64,000 nucleotides of DNA from the NCBI GenBank assembly GCA_024195585.1, contig SWBL01000076.1:62001-126000 (forward strand), given 5' to 3'. Under the pieces are notes generated by a model, which ran no database searches, was not told the DNA's origin, and was given only the letters and a program-made list of their open reading frames with translations. Of this stretch, positions 1 to 11,762 are shown in pieces. Position 1 is the stretch's first letter; each line of letters begins with the position of its first letter. This DNA comes from Aureobasidium sp. EXF-3400 (Eukaryota; Ascomycota; Dothideomycetes; Dothideales; Saccotheciaceae). Position numbers and translations under genes: made by a program.

Positions 1-1821
1 ATTGTACGAAATCACGTTCTCGTCCACGTACACGGAATTGTTGGCTTCAGGGCAAGTCGATGCCTGTGCAGTTGGTCGGAGTGTGGCGGTCTGAGGAGGG
101 GTAGAGGAGAGAGGAACTGTCGCAGTCATTGTCGATAGCGTTGAGGAGGCACTAGAGATGACCAATACTGACACAGCAACGAAAGTATGACCATCGTATT
201 CGAGCTGACCTTCACCGGTTTTCAAAGTGCAAGTGCCCGCTCCATTGCCGCCAACGTGAGAGACTCCGCCACATCCAACTGTACTATCGCACAGCTCGAT
301 GCAAGCTTCGAAGCTATCAACTGTTTGGCCATCACCGTTCAGGCTTTGACCAGTTAGATCGTATCCACAGCTGATGGTATAGTTCATTCCGTTGTAGTCT
401 GTCCAATTCTTGCCGTCGTAAGGGAAACAGATGAGTGGAGTGGCCAATGCGGTGGCTGTGGACGAGACAGTAGAAGATACAGAAGATAGTGGTCCAGTGT
501 ATGGCACTGAGAGGGGCAAAGACGATGTGGACTGACCCATTCCGGGATTGATGATACTGCCACTGACACTAATTGGCGAAGACGAAGTCAATGGTATAGT
601 ACTGGTCGGAACAGAAGATGAGCTCACGTTGACAGGCAATTGGTAGACTCTGATCGAGTTGATTTCCCAGTATGCTTGTGTGAAGTTTTGTGGATTGTTG
701 CCTACAAAATCGACACATGAGTCGTAGCCATTTGCACCAGATGTCAACGGACAATTTGGGAAGTTCGAATAAGCGAATCCAGCCCATGCACCACAGAAAT
801 CAGTGTTGATGATGATACTGTGATTAGCAAAGTGAGAGTCAATGTCGCAGGAGCCTTGGAAGTTCGCCATGGGTAGACCAAACTCAGAGACATCAGGAGA
901 GTCATCAGTGATACTCGAAGGAATACTGTCACGAGGGAAGAACCAGACACGGACATACGCTGAAGTCCATTCGGTAATGTAAACACCACCGTCGTTGTCG
1001 CTAAGTCCTTGTCCGTAGTTATTGGGAGTTATAGTGTCGTTCGCCATGCTTCCACAGCCGGAGTTGCTGTTTGCAGCTTCATCACAGTTGGCATTGGTGA
1101 AGAGACCTGTCTGTCCAGAGCCAGCAATGGTACGATTGGCGCTTGTATGCATGGACACGGTGTTCGTCTCACTAGTGTGTACGCCTTCGATGATATCTGG
1201 ACTCGCTTAGTGAGATTGAAGAACAGCAATGCAATTCTGCCCACCTATTTCGCCATTGGCTGGCCAATTTGGTCCGAGAAGCCAGAATGCCGGCCAGGTG
1301 CCACAACCATATGGCATGTGGGTCAGATCCAAGATGAAGAGTCCGTGGGTGTATGTGTTGTCACTAATGAGCCTGACAGATGGTCTTCCTAGTCCACCAT
1401 TCGGCCATACGTTCGTTGTATCTACACTGATCGTAACGCTGTCGTCATTCGTAGTTGCGTAGCCATTTGTGACAGCAACCGATTCGTTCACGTATCTGGG
1501 AATGTTAGTGAAGCTTCTTGAGACAAAAGAGGCATCGGACTTACTGAACATGGCCGTACGTCGGATCGAATGACTGTATGACTTTAGTGTCAAATTCTAC
1601 TTGTCGTCGCACTTGCAACGTACGTTGAAGAAATTAAATTTGCTGAAAAACACGCTGGGTTGGTAGTCGTCGACCAATTCATATGCTCCTGAGCCAGGTA
1701 TGCCACCACCAGTGAAAAGGCTTGCACCAGGGATACTCTGGGACACAGCAGGCAAAACCAGAGAAAGAAAAGGCAGAATGCCAATACCGAGTTGTGATGG
1801 CATACTCGGCATTTTCGCCAT
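1..1821 (-). CDS. Secreted GH16 endo-1,3(4)-beta-glucanase, 3' end cut by window edge
   Basis: Exons (minus): 1821-1624, 1573-1545, 1495-1245, 1196 to beyond base 1. The first ~28 residues form a signal peptide with an N-terminal hydrophobic run. The GH16 fold follows: a DDY..FF..FNFF block, FDPTYGHVQY assembled across two introns, and the catalytic signature E-I-D-I-I-E (about E158, D160, E163). The codon for D160 is split by the 48-nt intron 1244-1197, so reading through hides the active site. After the catalytic domain (~residue 350) comes a Ser/Thr-rich linker, then a Cys-rich segment with SFEACIELCD and CGGVSHV that resembles a PAN/Apple-like module, then another Ser/Thr-rich stretch running off the edge. 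By family it should hydrolyse beta-1,3 or mixed-linked glucan outside the cell or in the wall. It sits next to a GH55 gene. The family call is secure; exact specificity is not. Confidence 0.88.
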
Positions 1822-2249
1822 ACGTCCTCACGTAGTTTCAGACGGTGGAAAGGAAAGAAAGACTTGCCTTGCTACATCAAAGAGTCTACACATGCGCGAG
1901 ACCAACATGTTGTGTTGATGGTTGGGTGGCATTCCTTCCATAGGGACCGACGACTACATTCCACAGCTTACACGTAGAGCAAGGCCTAGATACTTGCAAA
2001 TTGCGACAGCATTCCCGAGTACTCGGCGAAGGATCGTAAGTTGATGGACTGATTACGCGACGACTTCAACGCGATGGAAGTTCGAGATGTTGCGCCGATC
2101 TCGGCCTCCACCAAACCACGAGTTCAACAAATATGAATGAAAAATGATACTGTAATTCATTTCCTGCCACACATATCAAGCTGCATGGCGATGGAAGAGA
2201 GCAACGCATGAACAGACTAATGAACAAATTTTCTCCCAGTATATCTCGA
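1822..2249. other. Intergenic, GH16 promoter side
   Basis: 428 bases between the GH16 start and the GH55 stop, which are in the same orientation. They should hold the GH55 3' UTR and the GH16 promoter. I see no convincing reading frame, RNA gene or repeat. Confidence 0.6.
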
Positions 2250-5030
2250 TCAAGGATACTCAAATATCGCTACCGTGTCCGCAAAGCTGTTGTCGTTCGC
2301 AATTGCTGGCACCAGCTCCACCTGGTCGACTTCGACCAGATTCTGAGCACCCACGGTATTGACGGCATATAGATAAACGCCTTGACTTTCTTCAACGCTG
2401 ACCATATTCTGCTGACAATTGGTGGTCGCCAGGCACCCGGAATCATAATTGTTGAAGAACGAGTACATTCCAGCACCGTAAACGAAAATATATGTGCTGT
2501 TGAAGATGCGCAAGCCCCAAGTCTTGGGACAGTTGGAGGTGAAGCAGTTGGAGAAGTCTGGGTCGTTCCAATCAGACTTTGGTGGGTATGGTACGATGGC
2601 GTTAGGATTGTTTTGCATGTAGCTTCGTGTCTGTTAGTACGAGTAGAAACACAGAAGGCATTTGAGCTTACGCAGTTTCAGTCTGAATAGCACTGGCATA
2701 GATCTCGTTCGCAGAAGCAAACTGATAATTGTAAAGCATGCTATGCTCGAAGGATGTGCCCATCATCCATACAGGACCTTGACTTTCGACCAAGACTCCA
2801 CGGCCATTGTAGATGTTGATCTGGTTGTGGTCTGTAAATTTAGTCAGGATGTGTTCAAATGAAAAGCATGAAATTTATATCCCACCAGACAGATCCATCT
2901 CGTGATCACTGACCCAGCCCCAATTGTTGCTCATATACATAGAGGCTGTCTTTGTAATATGCAGGAGCAGGAAAGAACCAAAACAATCAGGGTTTGGTGT
3001 AGTCGGGGTGTTAGGTGTCGTGGGACAATTGTTCGATTGCATTTGGGTACCGTTAGTACCTCCAATACGCCAATGAACATCGAACATAGCTGCGATCAAT
3101 CATGTTAGCAAGGTTCCAGTACTGGACGGAGAACAAAGCTTACCAGCAGAGCCTGGTGATGATTGTGCGAGGTTCCATTCAATCATGATTGCACCAGGGG
3201 CAGGACCCAACGTCTCGAAAATAAGCTCGACCAGTTCGATATCACCAACTTGGCCAGGTTCACCGACACGGAATGCGGGCTGAGGGTTGTTCTGATCGCT
3301 AAAAGTGGACGAGGAACCATCTACCATGAAGTAAGGCCATAGCTCGCCTTGGACCCTGATCGGGATAGGGAAGTTGATGGTATCTCTGATAATATAAGCT
3401 CCGTAATCGATGTAAGCAATCTGATCAGGCTGGACTGAGTTCAGGAAGCTCTGCACGCATGCAGTATCATCAGTGACACCATCACCAGCACACCCATAAG
3501 TCTTGATCGATATGAAGTTCTCAACAGGAACACCTTCATACTGAGGTCTCGACCGTGAAAAGACAGATCCGTCAGCGTTCAAGAGAGATGAGGCTTTGGG
3601 AGCAGGGTCGATGACTTGTTGCACACGGGAATAACTGGCTGCAGGTCCATAACAAGTGATGTTGTTCTCTTCGTAGGAAGACTCGTACGCGGTATAAACC
3701 CTGCCTTGAACCCAAGACCCAACTCTCTGGTTTCCTTCGAGGAGAGTGGCATTGCTAGGAGAGAGCTGGACTGCGATTGGGGTGTCGACAAAGTTGACGT
3801 TGTCCATGATGAATGTACCAGCAGAGGTAGGTGTTGAGTTGGAAGAGAAAGTGGTGACAATACCAATCTCAACATTGTTCATGGTCGCATCCTGTAAAAC
3901 CATGGAACCGGTAGTGATAACCTCTCCACCCTGTGTCATATTTATACCGACTTGAGCATTGTTGATGACAATATCCTTGTAGGAAAACATCCAGTTCCAG
4001 TTCTGGTAGATGGCAGTCTGACAATTATTGAACGTCAGATTTCGACAAGTGAATTGCTGGTTGCCAGAGAAGAAGCCGACGGATCCACCATTGAAAATGA
4101 GGTCTTCTAGATATAAGGCTGACCCGTTGTCCATGAAAACACCCTAGAGATGATAAGTCAAGTGAATTGCGATTTGTCTTATACAGACTTACCATTTGTT
4201 GATTATCGTCACCACCCTCGGTCATCTCGAAAACAATGTTTTGTAATGATGTTCCTTGGGCGACCTGCCAATGCAAGCAATTGGCCACACCGGGAGGAAT
4301 TTGGCGAATGTCGAGAACAAAATTGCGAACTTGGCGCCACATGTTGTTCTACAGCACCACGCATTAGCATCGATATTAGACACAGATAGTGAGTTGACAT
4401 ACCTGGTTGGCCCACCAACTGACTCCATAAGACAGATAAGGATCCGAATCTAGTAGAGCAATACCGTAGAAGTTTGGAAGACCCAAGATCACAGGCAGGT
4501 TGTTGGCGTCTCCGATGAACTGCGTGTAGTAGAGCATAACAAGTGGTCTGCTGACAGCATATGTACCAGGAGGGAAGTAAACAATTGCTGGAGTGGTCGT
4601 CTGTGATTCACATGGATAGGCACACCTGTTGCCGTCATACGTTGCATTGTTGATAGCATCAGTGTCATCAGTAACGCCATCGCCTGGAGTCTGTCAGATG
4701 AATAGTGATAGCAATCGAATTATTTGAACAGACCTTTAGCTCCATAGTCCATTACGTTTCTCCAGACAACGTATGAAGAGTTTGTGCCATATGCAACTTT
4801 TCCTTGCCTGGTAATCTCAGAGAACCAGTAGGGAGTCCCTGAGCCGTAGCGTTTCACATGATTTGTAGTATGAAGTGGAGCTGAGTTGTCCGATTGAGCT
4901 TGAACCTAGACGAGTTCATGAGAAAAGAAGATTCGGATAAGTTGCAGCTACTTACGAGAGTCGAAGAGAACAAGGACAACAAGAGAGTGGCACAAGCCAC
5001 TAGAGGGAGTAGCCGCAATCTTGCCATCAT
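2250..5030 (-). CDS. Secreted GH55 beta-1,3-glucanase (806 aa)
   Basis: Eight exons (minus): 5030-4956, 4905-4734, 4683-4403, 4348-4193, 4143-3144, 3089-2886, 2831-2672, 2622-2250. They sum to 807 codons with every junction in phase. The protein starts with a signal peptide (MMARLRLLPLV..., cleavage near VQAQ). It has the two pectate-lyase-3-type beta-helix modules typical of GH55, each opened by a near-identical motif: YGAKGDGVTDD (about residue 80) and YGCAGDGVTDD (about residue 455). Intron 4733-4684 splits that first motif. GH55 enzymes are fungal exo- or endo-beta-1,3-glucanases that release glucose or laminaribiose. The neighbouring GH16 gene suggests joint action on laminarin-type glucan or cell wall. 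The full length matches family members of ~750-800 aa. Confidence 0.93.
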
Positions 5031-5265
5031 CTCTCCGTCAATGATAGAGATAGTATGTCTTCGAAGAGTAAGAGAACAGAACAGAACCCAACATATTCCA
5101 GATGACAGTGTAAGTGAGATGAGCGCTAGAGGTGTGTTTACGACGCTGGTGCATGTAGAGGAATGAAGATTCCTGCCGCGCCTGGTCCATCACGCAAGGA
5201 AGCAACAAGGAAGCCATTCTGGCCAAGCAAAATTCCTCGCAAGACACAGATTGTAATTTCCATGG

Positions 5266-5475
5266 CTAGTTTCTAGACGACAGACCGAGTCTCTGCTCCT
5301 TGGTCCTTGTGTCTTTTCTTGGACCTCTGGATGGGTCGAAACGTGAATCGCCATAGGAATTGAGATCTGCACGCTGCTGCTGGTTCTTCTCCTGATCTTT
5401 TTTGAGTTTATTGGCATCATAAGCAGCAATGTCGTCCTGAACCAGAGTGATTTTGGTGGGTTGTCTGCGGAGCAT
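5266..5475 (-). CDS. CDC26: Anaphase-promoting complex subunit CDC26-like (69 aa)
   Basis: Single-exon small protein beginning MLRRQPTKITL, which matches the conserved N-terminus of Cdc26/APC12 (MLRR.PT.I.L..EDI..Y). In this family the N-terminal peptide is bound inside the TPR superhelix of Apc6/Cdc16 and stabilises it in the APC/C ubiquitin ligase. The remainder is a polar Lys/Gln/Arg-rich helix and tail, as usual. The ATG at 5475 was chosen because the open frame upstream (to about 5517) holds no other ATG. The gene is divergent from the gene starting at 5765, sharing under 300 bases of promoter. Identification rests on the N-terminal motif and size only. Confidence 0.72.
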   Translation of the reverse strand: MLRRQPTKITLVQDDIAAYDANKLKKDQEKNQQQRADLNSYGDSRFDPSRGPRKDTRTKEQRLGLSSRN

Positions 5476-5764
5476 GATGGTGGTGTCGCTCGAGGGTGTT
5501 GTTTTGATCCTTCTCAAAGAGACGATAAAGATGATTCGAGCAATTTGATGAATCGAACTAGATCTAATGATCAGTCTCGACAGATATCAATGAAGAAATA
5601 AAGACAGACAGGGGATAGTTGAGCAAAAGGCAATGTTGATGTTTCGGAGGTGTTGATACTGCCGCATACAGATGCGCACAGACCGCCTCCAAGATTCGGG
5701 ACAGGCGCATGCAGACAGCGACATGACCGTGAATTTCTGTATTCGTCCCTTCACAATCACCACC

Positions 5765-6986
5765 ATGTTCAAAAGACAGTCGCTGACGGCCGTCTCAGCC
5801 GTGCGACCGCAATGTCCTGCCAGCCTACGTGTGCAGTCGGCGCGCTACCTCAGCGACATCAGACGGGCCGACCGCCAAAGAGGCCAGGAAAAAGGCTCCA
5901 ACACTATGCGTATGCTCGAATGCCTGTCTCCGCTACCACCGCCCTCATTGACTCTGTACAGCCACAAACCCGGCTCCTGAACACACTCCCACACCGCACA
6001 ACCAACCCGCTACTGGTCGCTCACGGCAACAACGCGCCGCCCAGGTTTCTGAGGAAGTCCGCATGCTGAACCGCGGCAGTACTGCTGCTACTGTCTCGGG
6101 CGGCAACAACAGCGTCTACCCCACCACCCGTTCCAAGCATGTCGATGCAGAGGCTGTTGGTGGAAGCGGTCCTATGGGAGCCAACGACTCCACAGGCCGC
6201 GAGAGTGCTTTTGCCCAAAGCCCTGGTCGCCCAATGTGTGCCGGTAGAGCCGCCGACGAGTCGAGATCTGAACACACATCTTCTGGCGCTGTACTGGACC
6301 CCAACGAAGGCGGTGAAGCAGTCTTGAGCGACACCAAGCGAGGAAGAGGGCAGCAAGAGTCGGTTAAGGAAGAGCAGGAACAAGACGAAGACGAGCAGCT
6401 CGAAGGCAACGACGAACTAGGCCCTGACCCCATGGGTGAATCCACAGCCAACGAACTCACAATTCTCGAACAATTCGACAAGCAAGAAGTCACAGCCGTG
6501 CCCTTTGAGCCCGAAACCGTCTCTCGCGACGAATACCTCAAGCTCGGCCAAGGAGGTGCCACTATCGCTGCTGGAAACTTCGCTGGTGTCATTGAGGACC
6601 GCATCAAGATTGTCGCCGAAGCTCAACAGGACGATTTCCGCTATGCCCCCGACATCGCCAAGCGCATGATCAAGGGTGAACTTGTGTCATTCAAGAACGA
6701 GGAGGAGAAGGCAGCGGTTCTTGCAACCGTCAAGAAGGAGGACTTCAACTTCTCGGCCCTCTCCGCCAACAGCCAGGCCGTCATGTTTGACAAGTTCGTC
6801 CGCGGCGCATACCCCGATCCCAAGGCCGCACCGCACAAGAACAAGGTCTTGAACGAGATCGCCCGTACCATTTCGCGCAACTCCACATACCTCAACAAGG
6901 ACTCGACCAAGCTCCTCAGAAAGATCGGTAGCCTTTTGCCTTCAGAGGCCGCTGCACGCAAGCCCGCCGCCGCTTCTAGAAAGTAA
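5765..6986 (+). CDS. Conserved fungal protein with mitochondrial-type presequence (389 aa)
   Basis: Two exons, 5765-5909 and 5962-6986, joined by a 52-nt intron, giving 389 aa. The N-terminus (MFKRQSLTAVSAVRP... SARYLSD) is rich in Arg/Ser/Ala and lacks acidic residues, as in a mitochondrial presequence. Residues ~50-200 are low-complexity and acidic (runs of E/D/Q). The C-terminal ~180 residues look folded and conserved: an ELTILEQFDK segment, a Gly/Ala stretch, then helices rich in K/E and ending in Lys/Arg. I do not recognise a named family and assign no reaction. A matrix protein is the most likely location. Confidence 0.75.
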
Positions 6987-7068
6987 TACGCGCATTCTGG
7001 GTCTGTATAAATAGAAATGTATCTTTCTTGTACCAATTTACGACTATCGAACCACTTGACCTGTACAT

Positions 7069-10000
7069 CTACCAATCCTCATCGTCCTGTCTCATTGCCT
7101 TTGACCGTGCTCTCAGTGCTTCTGCCAATCCTCCTGCTAATCCTGCTGTTGGTGTTGATGTGCCACTGTCTGTGCCACTTCCGCTGCCTCCAGAGGCAGT
7201 GGGTGCTGGTTTGCGTCCTGCCGGTCGCTTGGCTGGCGGCGGAGGTGGCATCTTCTTACCAGCTACAGCGCCGTTAGCCTTGGGTGGTGCTGGAGGCATT
7301 GCGCGCGCCTGCACTGGCGGCGGAGGGGGAGGAGCTGGTTTAGCCACAACCTCTTCCAGATATGCCGACGGTGCCCATCCTGATGCCGAGCCGTCCATTC
7401 GTTTCGCAAGCCACCATCCTGGAATTTATTAGTGACGTCCTCTCTTTCCTAGATCATGTGGAACATACCGTTGTTTTCCTTTTGAGTCACTAGAATGACC
7501 TCGTCCTTGGTGAGACTTAGCTCACCGCTTGTCTGTCCAGCAAAGTCGTACATTGCCCTAAACTGTGGTTCTTTCGGTGCCGCAGCAGGAGGTGGAGGGG
7601 GTGGAGGAACGCGTGCCGAGCCCGCTGAAGGGGTGCGCGCGTGTCCGGTCCCATTGAGGGCAGCGACAGGTGCGGGAACGGGTTTTTGCTGCATGGCGGC
7701 CTGTACAGCGGCTGCGGCTGCTGCAGGAGTTGAGACTGTGGCCGCAGGCAAACCTGCTGGTAGCCCTTGGTTCCCACTTGGGAGAGGTCGAGCTTGTGGT
7801 ACAGGTCGAGATTGAGGTGCTGGACGAGCAGCTAGTTTTGATGGCTGGCCACCAGGACCTCCAGGTCTGAGCAGCTTGCCACTGGTGATTGGCTTGCCAG
7901 GTACCGACTTGGCCTTTGGTGTTGGTTTCGATACAGAGTTAGGAGATTCACCGGGTCCAGTGTGAACGGTACCACTCTTGTACAAGTCATCGCGAGCGAC
8001 AGTCTGGTCCTTGACAACCTTGACAGTTGCAAGCTTGCCAGGCTTCTTGTTATAGCTGATTGCCTCAGCGATACGGATATCGACTGCGCCGCGCGAAGCC
8101 TGCTTCAGCATAGTAAAGAACTCAGTCTTGAAGATACAGTTCACCAACGGGTCAGGCTCTTGAGGAGATCCCGCACCGATTGCAAACCAATCATCCTTTA
8201 GCGTGGAGGCACTGATAAACTTGATGGCGCCGATGGCAACTGTACGCTCGGCCATGATCTGCAGCTGCTTGTTGACGATAGCTTGCTTCACGAGGTAAAC
8301 ACTCCTGTTGGTCAGGATGAGGAAACGCGGCTCTGGCTTGCTGGAACGTCCAAGCTTGGAGACGAGGACTTCGCAACGGCAAGAGAATAGCACCTGGTCA
8401 GAGCTGGGCAGGTTGATCGACTTTCTGATCATCTCGCCGCTGCCACCATTGTTTCCGATGCCAAGATAGTCTCCCATAAATCTTCTGTAACCGATCAGTG
8501 AGTAGCGTCTGCGCTCCTTACGGCCTCCAAGTACTTTATGGCCCTGGTCGCGCAATTGAATGAATTCCATACCACCTGTCTTGCGCCTCCAGAAACGTTG
8601 AATGCGCGTCGCACACTCTATCCTGTAGCGGAGATAATTGCGCCAGGCTCGCTGGATTCTGATGGCCATGTTGTGCCAATACCTATCACGCATGGTCTCA
8701 AGCGCGAACAGCGTTTCTGGAGTCTTGATGAAAGCCTTCGTGACACCCATTTGATATTCCTCGACAGGGATACTGCTGTCTTTGAGAATCTGCTTGACAC
8801 CAGACTTGGCATCGCCAGTCCAGGTGTAGTCTCCAGCATAACTTGTCTTAGGTGAGAGAAGGTAGAAGCGCTCCACAAACTTATCAAATGTCTGTCTGTA
8901 CGCGAAACCAGCGCGGCGGATACGGACGTTCTCCTGGAGACCTAGATATTTGATTTGATGCATAACGTTTCCAACGTTGTACTCGGTAGGTGACTTGTTC
9001 TCGTTCGGCTTGATTGTACGAATGTAGGAGGGCGATGCTTTCATCAATGTAGCAACCAGATCGTTAGCTGAAGCCTTGATTCGATCACCAGCAGTAGGTG
9101 GTCGGCGCTTGTTGTCCTGGTCAACCTGTTCAGGGAAGAGAGTGTGGACAAAGTTGTTCGAACTCTGTCCGCAGAGGTTAAGAATATCCTTCAACAGCTG
9201 ATCCTTGTTCTTGTCCGTCATTCCCTCGACAGCATAGGCGACATCACCAGCATAATGCTTGATGACGAACTGGCCTTGTCTTGGCTGGAAGTTAGGATTC
9301 GAGGACAAGGCATTCAATCTTTGCACAAAAGTACCATCTGCAGCTGCGGGATCAGCATGGGCAGTCGCACAAGCATCGTTTAGTGCTGCAAAGACGCCAG
9401 GAGGTCTCTTCTCCTCAATCAGCTCACACACAACCTTGTTGTCGAAGTATTTGATTGGGGTCCAGGTGATTTGTTCTCTCTCATATTCTTCTTGCTCGGC
9501 CTTGAGCGTCAGCTGAATGAAGATTTGCTGCAGCTTCTCATTGACATAGTTGATGCAAAGCTGTTCGAAACTGTTGCGCTCGAAGATCTCAAATCCGTAG
9601 ATATCAAGGATACCAACCGATTGCGCGATTGCTCCCTTGGCACGCAGAGACTGATTGACTCTTAGTACAATCCAGTCAAAGAGGTTGTAGTAGATGGCCT
9701 TGGCCAAGGCATCTCTAACAGAAGTCGCTTGCGCCGGATTGAGTGGAACATCATAAACCGATCCTCTTCGACCACCACGGCTAGTCTCCATGACTCTGAT
9801 GGTCAAGGCTTTGTTGACGTGAGCTGAGTCGACTTCCAAAAGATAGGCGACAAAGTCAACCACAGACTGGTCCGCGATCGCGGCATTCCCTTGATCGTCT
9901 TCTCTGAATGTGCAATTTCCGAGCCAAAGAATCGTGGCAAGCATGCGGAAGATATCATCCTGCTCGGCTTGTGACAGACCAATAACCTTCATGGCGTTCA

Positions 10001-11063
10001 AAGTGTCCTGGAATTCAGCGTGATCGTCGATTCCCTGCACATCGTAGCACTTCGACGCGCTAGTGTAGACAAAAGATTGAGGTTGTTGGATGCCGAAAGT
10101 CTGTCTGTAGTTCTCCGAACAGGCCTTTGTGAACTGGTAGAAGATGTGGAAGTTTCTCTCGTTCATAATTTGACCCACGACTCTTGACTTTTCCAGCAGG
10201 TAGTTGGTGATGTTGGCACCAACGGGTTCACCCTGCCCGTTGAATTGTATCTCGAGGTACTTTCCGAATCGCGAGGAGTTGTTGTTGCGCAGCGTTTTGG
10301 CGTTTCCGAAGGATTCGAGCAGAGGATTTGTGGCCAGTACCATGTCCTTCACCTCTTGGATGGACGAGTTGCTGCCACCAGACACATTTGCAATGTATTG
10401 CATGATTCGCTTGGCCGCCTCGGTCTTTCCGGCTCCTGACTCTCCTGAAATAATAATGCATTGGTTTTCTTTGTAGGCGTTCATGTTATAGTATGAGGAT
10501 TCGGCGATAGCGAAGACGTGAGGAGGAACCTATAGAGAGTCAGTGCTGTATGTGTATTGTGGCCAAGAGACACACTTCTAATCTGTTCTTTCCCTTATAG
10601 CTGTCAAGCACCTTGTCGGTATAGATGCCCACTAACGCAAACGAGTCAGCGCGCTAGAAACTCAGATGGTATGCAACGCGACTTACAGTCTCTGAACGGG
10701 TTCACCGACACCAGCACATGGCCGATATACGTCTGCGCAGGACCACAGTCAGCATTCGCTAGTTTGGACACGTGCGAGTTCGCAGCGCGCATACATAGAT
10801 CTCGCCATTCTCGAATCGCTTCTTCAGATTGTCGTTGATGGCCTCGTTGGATATCTTGCTGATAAGGGTGAGATCCGAGACTCCAACTTCCTTCTTCTTG
10901 GTCGACTCGAAAGCTGCCTTCCTGACCTGAGGCTTTCCGCCGGTGGCTCCGGGTTGCGCGGCGGCAGCATCCTTCTTTCTTCCAGCTCGTTTGGTGACGG
11001 CCTGTGGGCAGGAAGTTAGACAATTGGCGCAACACGGCTGCACTGGCAGTGGAGGCTCACCAT
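7069..11063 (-). CDS. MYO1: Class I myosin (1240 aa)
   Basis: Six exons (minus): 11063-11061, 11001-10795, 10732-10687, 10631-10576, 10529-7469, 7418-7069; 1241 codons including stop. The first coding exon is the ATG alone. Motor domain: P-loop GESGAGKT at ~133-140, switch-II region DIYGFEIF, and a TEDS-site serine in RRGSVY (~361) that PAK-type kinases phosphorylate in fungal myosin I. IQ-like repeats ([12 protein letters not shown]) come next, then a basic TH1 lipid-binding tail, a Pro/Ala-rich TH2 region, an SH3 domain interrupted by the last intron ([14 protein letters not shown] ... GWWLAKR), and a poly-Pro tail ending in the acidic DDEDW that activates Arp2/3. It acts in actin patches, endocytosis and hyphal tip growth. 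Length and order are canonical. Confidence 0.97.
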
Positions 11064-11762
11064 GGTGGGCCTGATCTAAGTGTGAGGACAGTCGCGGCTT
11101 TTTTGGACGTAGCGCAGAGCTCTGCGGATGTTGGATTGTAGAAGTATCCGAGCAAAGAATAGTAGAAGAACAGACAGAAGAAGATGTGTAGATCTTCAAG
11201 AATTGGCTGCAATCTGGCTAAGATTGGTGACATGCGAGATCAAACTTGCCCCATATCCACGAGCTCCGGGCCCCACGGACCGAGCGCAGCACCAGCCACG
11301 TCATGGAACGTCTGCAACGACGAGTCGATAACGAACAGTCAATTGTTCTCATGCAGGGTCCAATTGGTAGAAGGATGCCGAGTGCACTGAGGGAGAATGC
11401 CTGGTGTACGTTTGGAACAGGATACATCTGGCGTCTCTTGTCCACTTCTCAACGGACGCGCAATGTCCTGTTGCTAAGCCATCCATAGTACACCACATTG
11501 CTACTTCACAAAAGATTTTAGCATCTTTAGGCACCTGTATTCTGAAAGATTTGTAATCCAGGTCCTTGAAAATAGTCATTCGCCTCTTTATGCATTCATT
11601 GCTAGACAAAAATTCATGACAGCGATCCTAGGTGTGTCCAAAACGAGAAACCGAAACACAAAACTCCCCTGCTAGAACCCAACCTCTCCGAAACGCCTCG
11701 CTACCCAACACCAAAAAGTGGCTTCAAAGAATCGAAAGACAAAATGCAAAAGGTCTCGATCG
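11064..11762. other. Intergenic, myosin promoter side
   Basis: 699 bases between the myosin start and the polo-kinase stop, which are in the same orientation. Expected content is the kinase 3' UTR plus the myosin promoter and 5' leader. Short frames here lack coding character. Confidence 0.6.

Noticed and set aside
11218..11609. Minus-strand frames upstream of the myosin gene
   Set aside because: Short, start from non-ATG codons and without recognisable content; more likely promoter or UTR.
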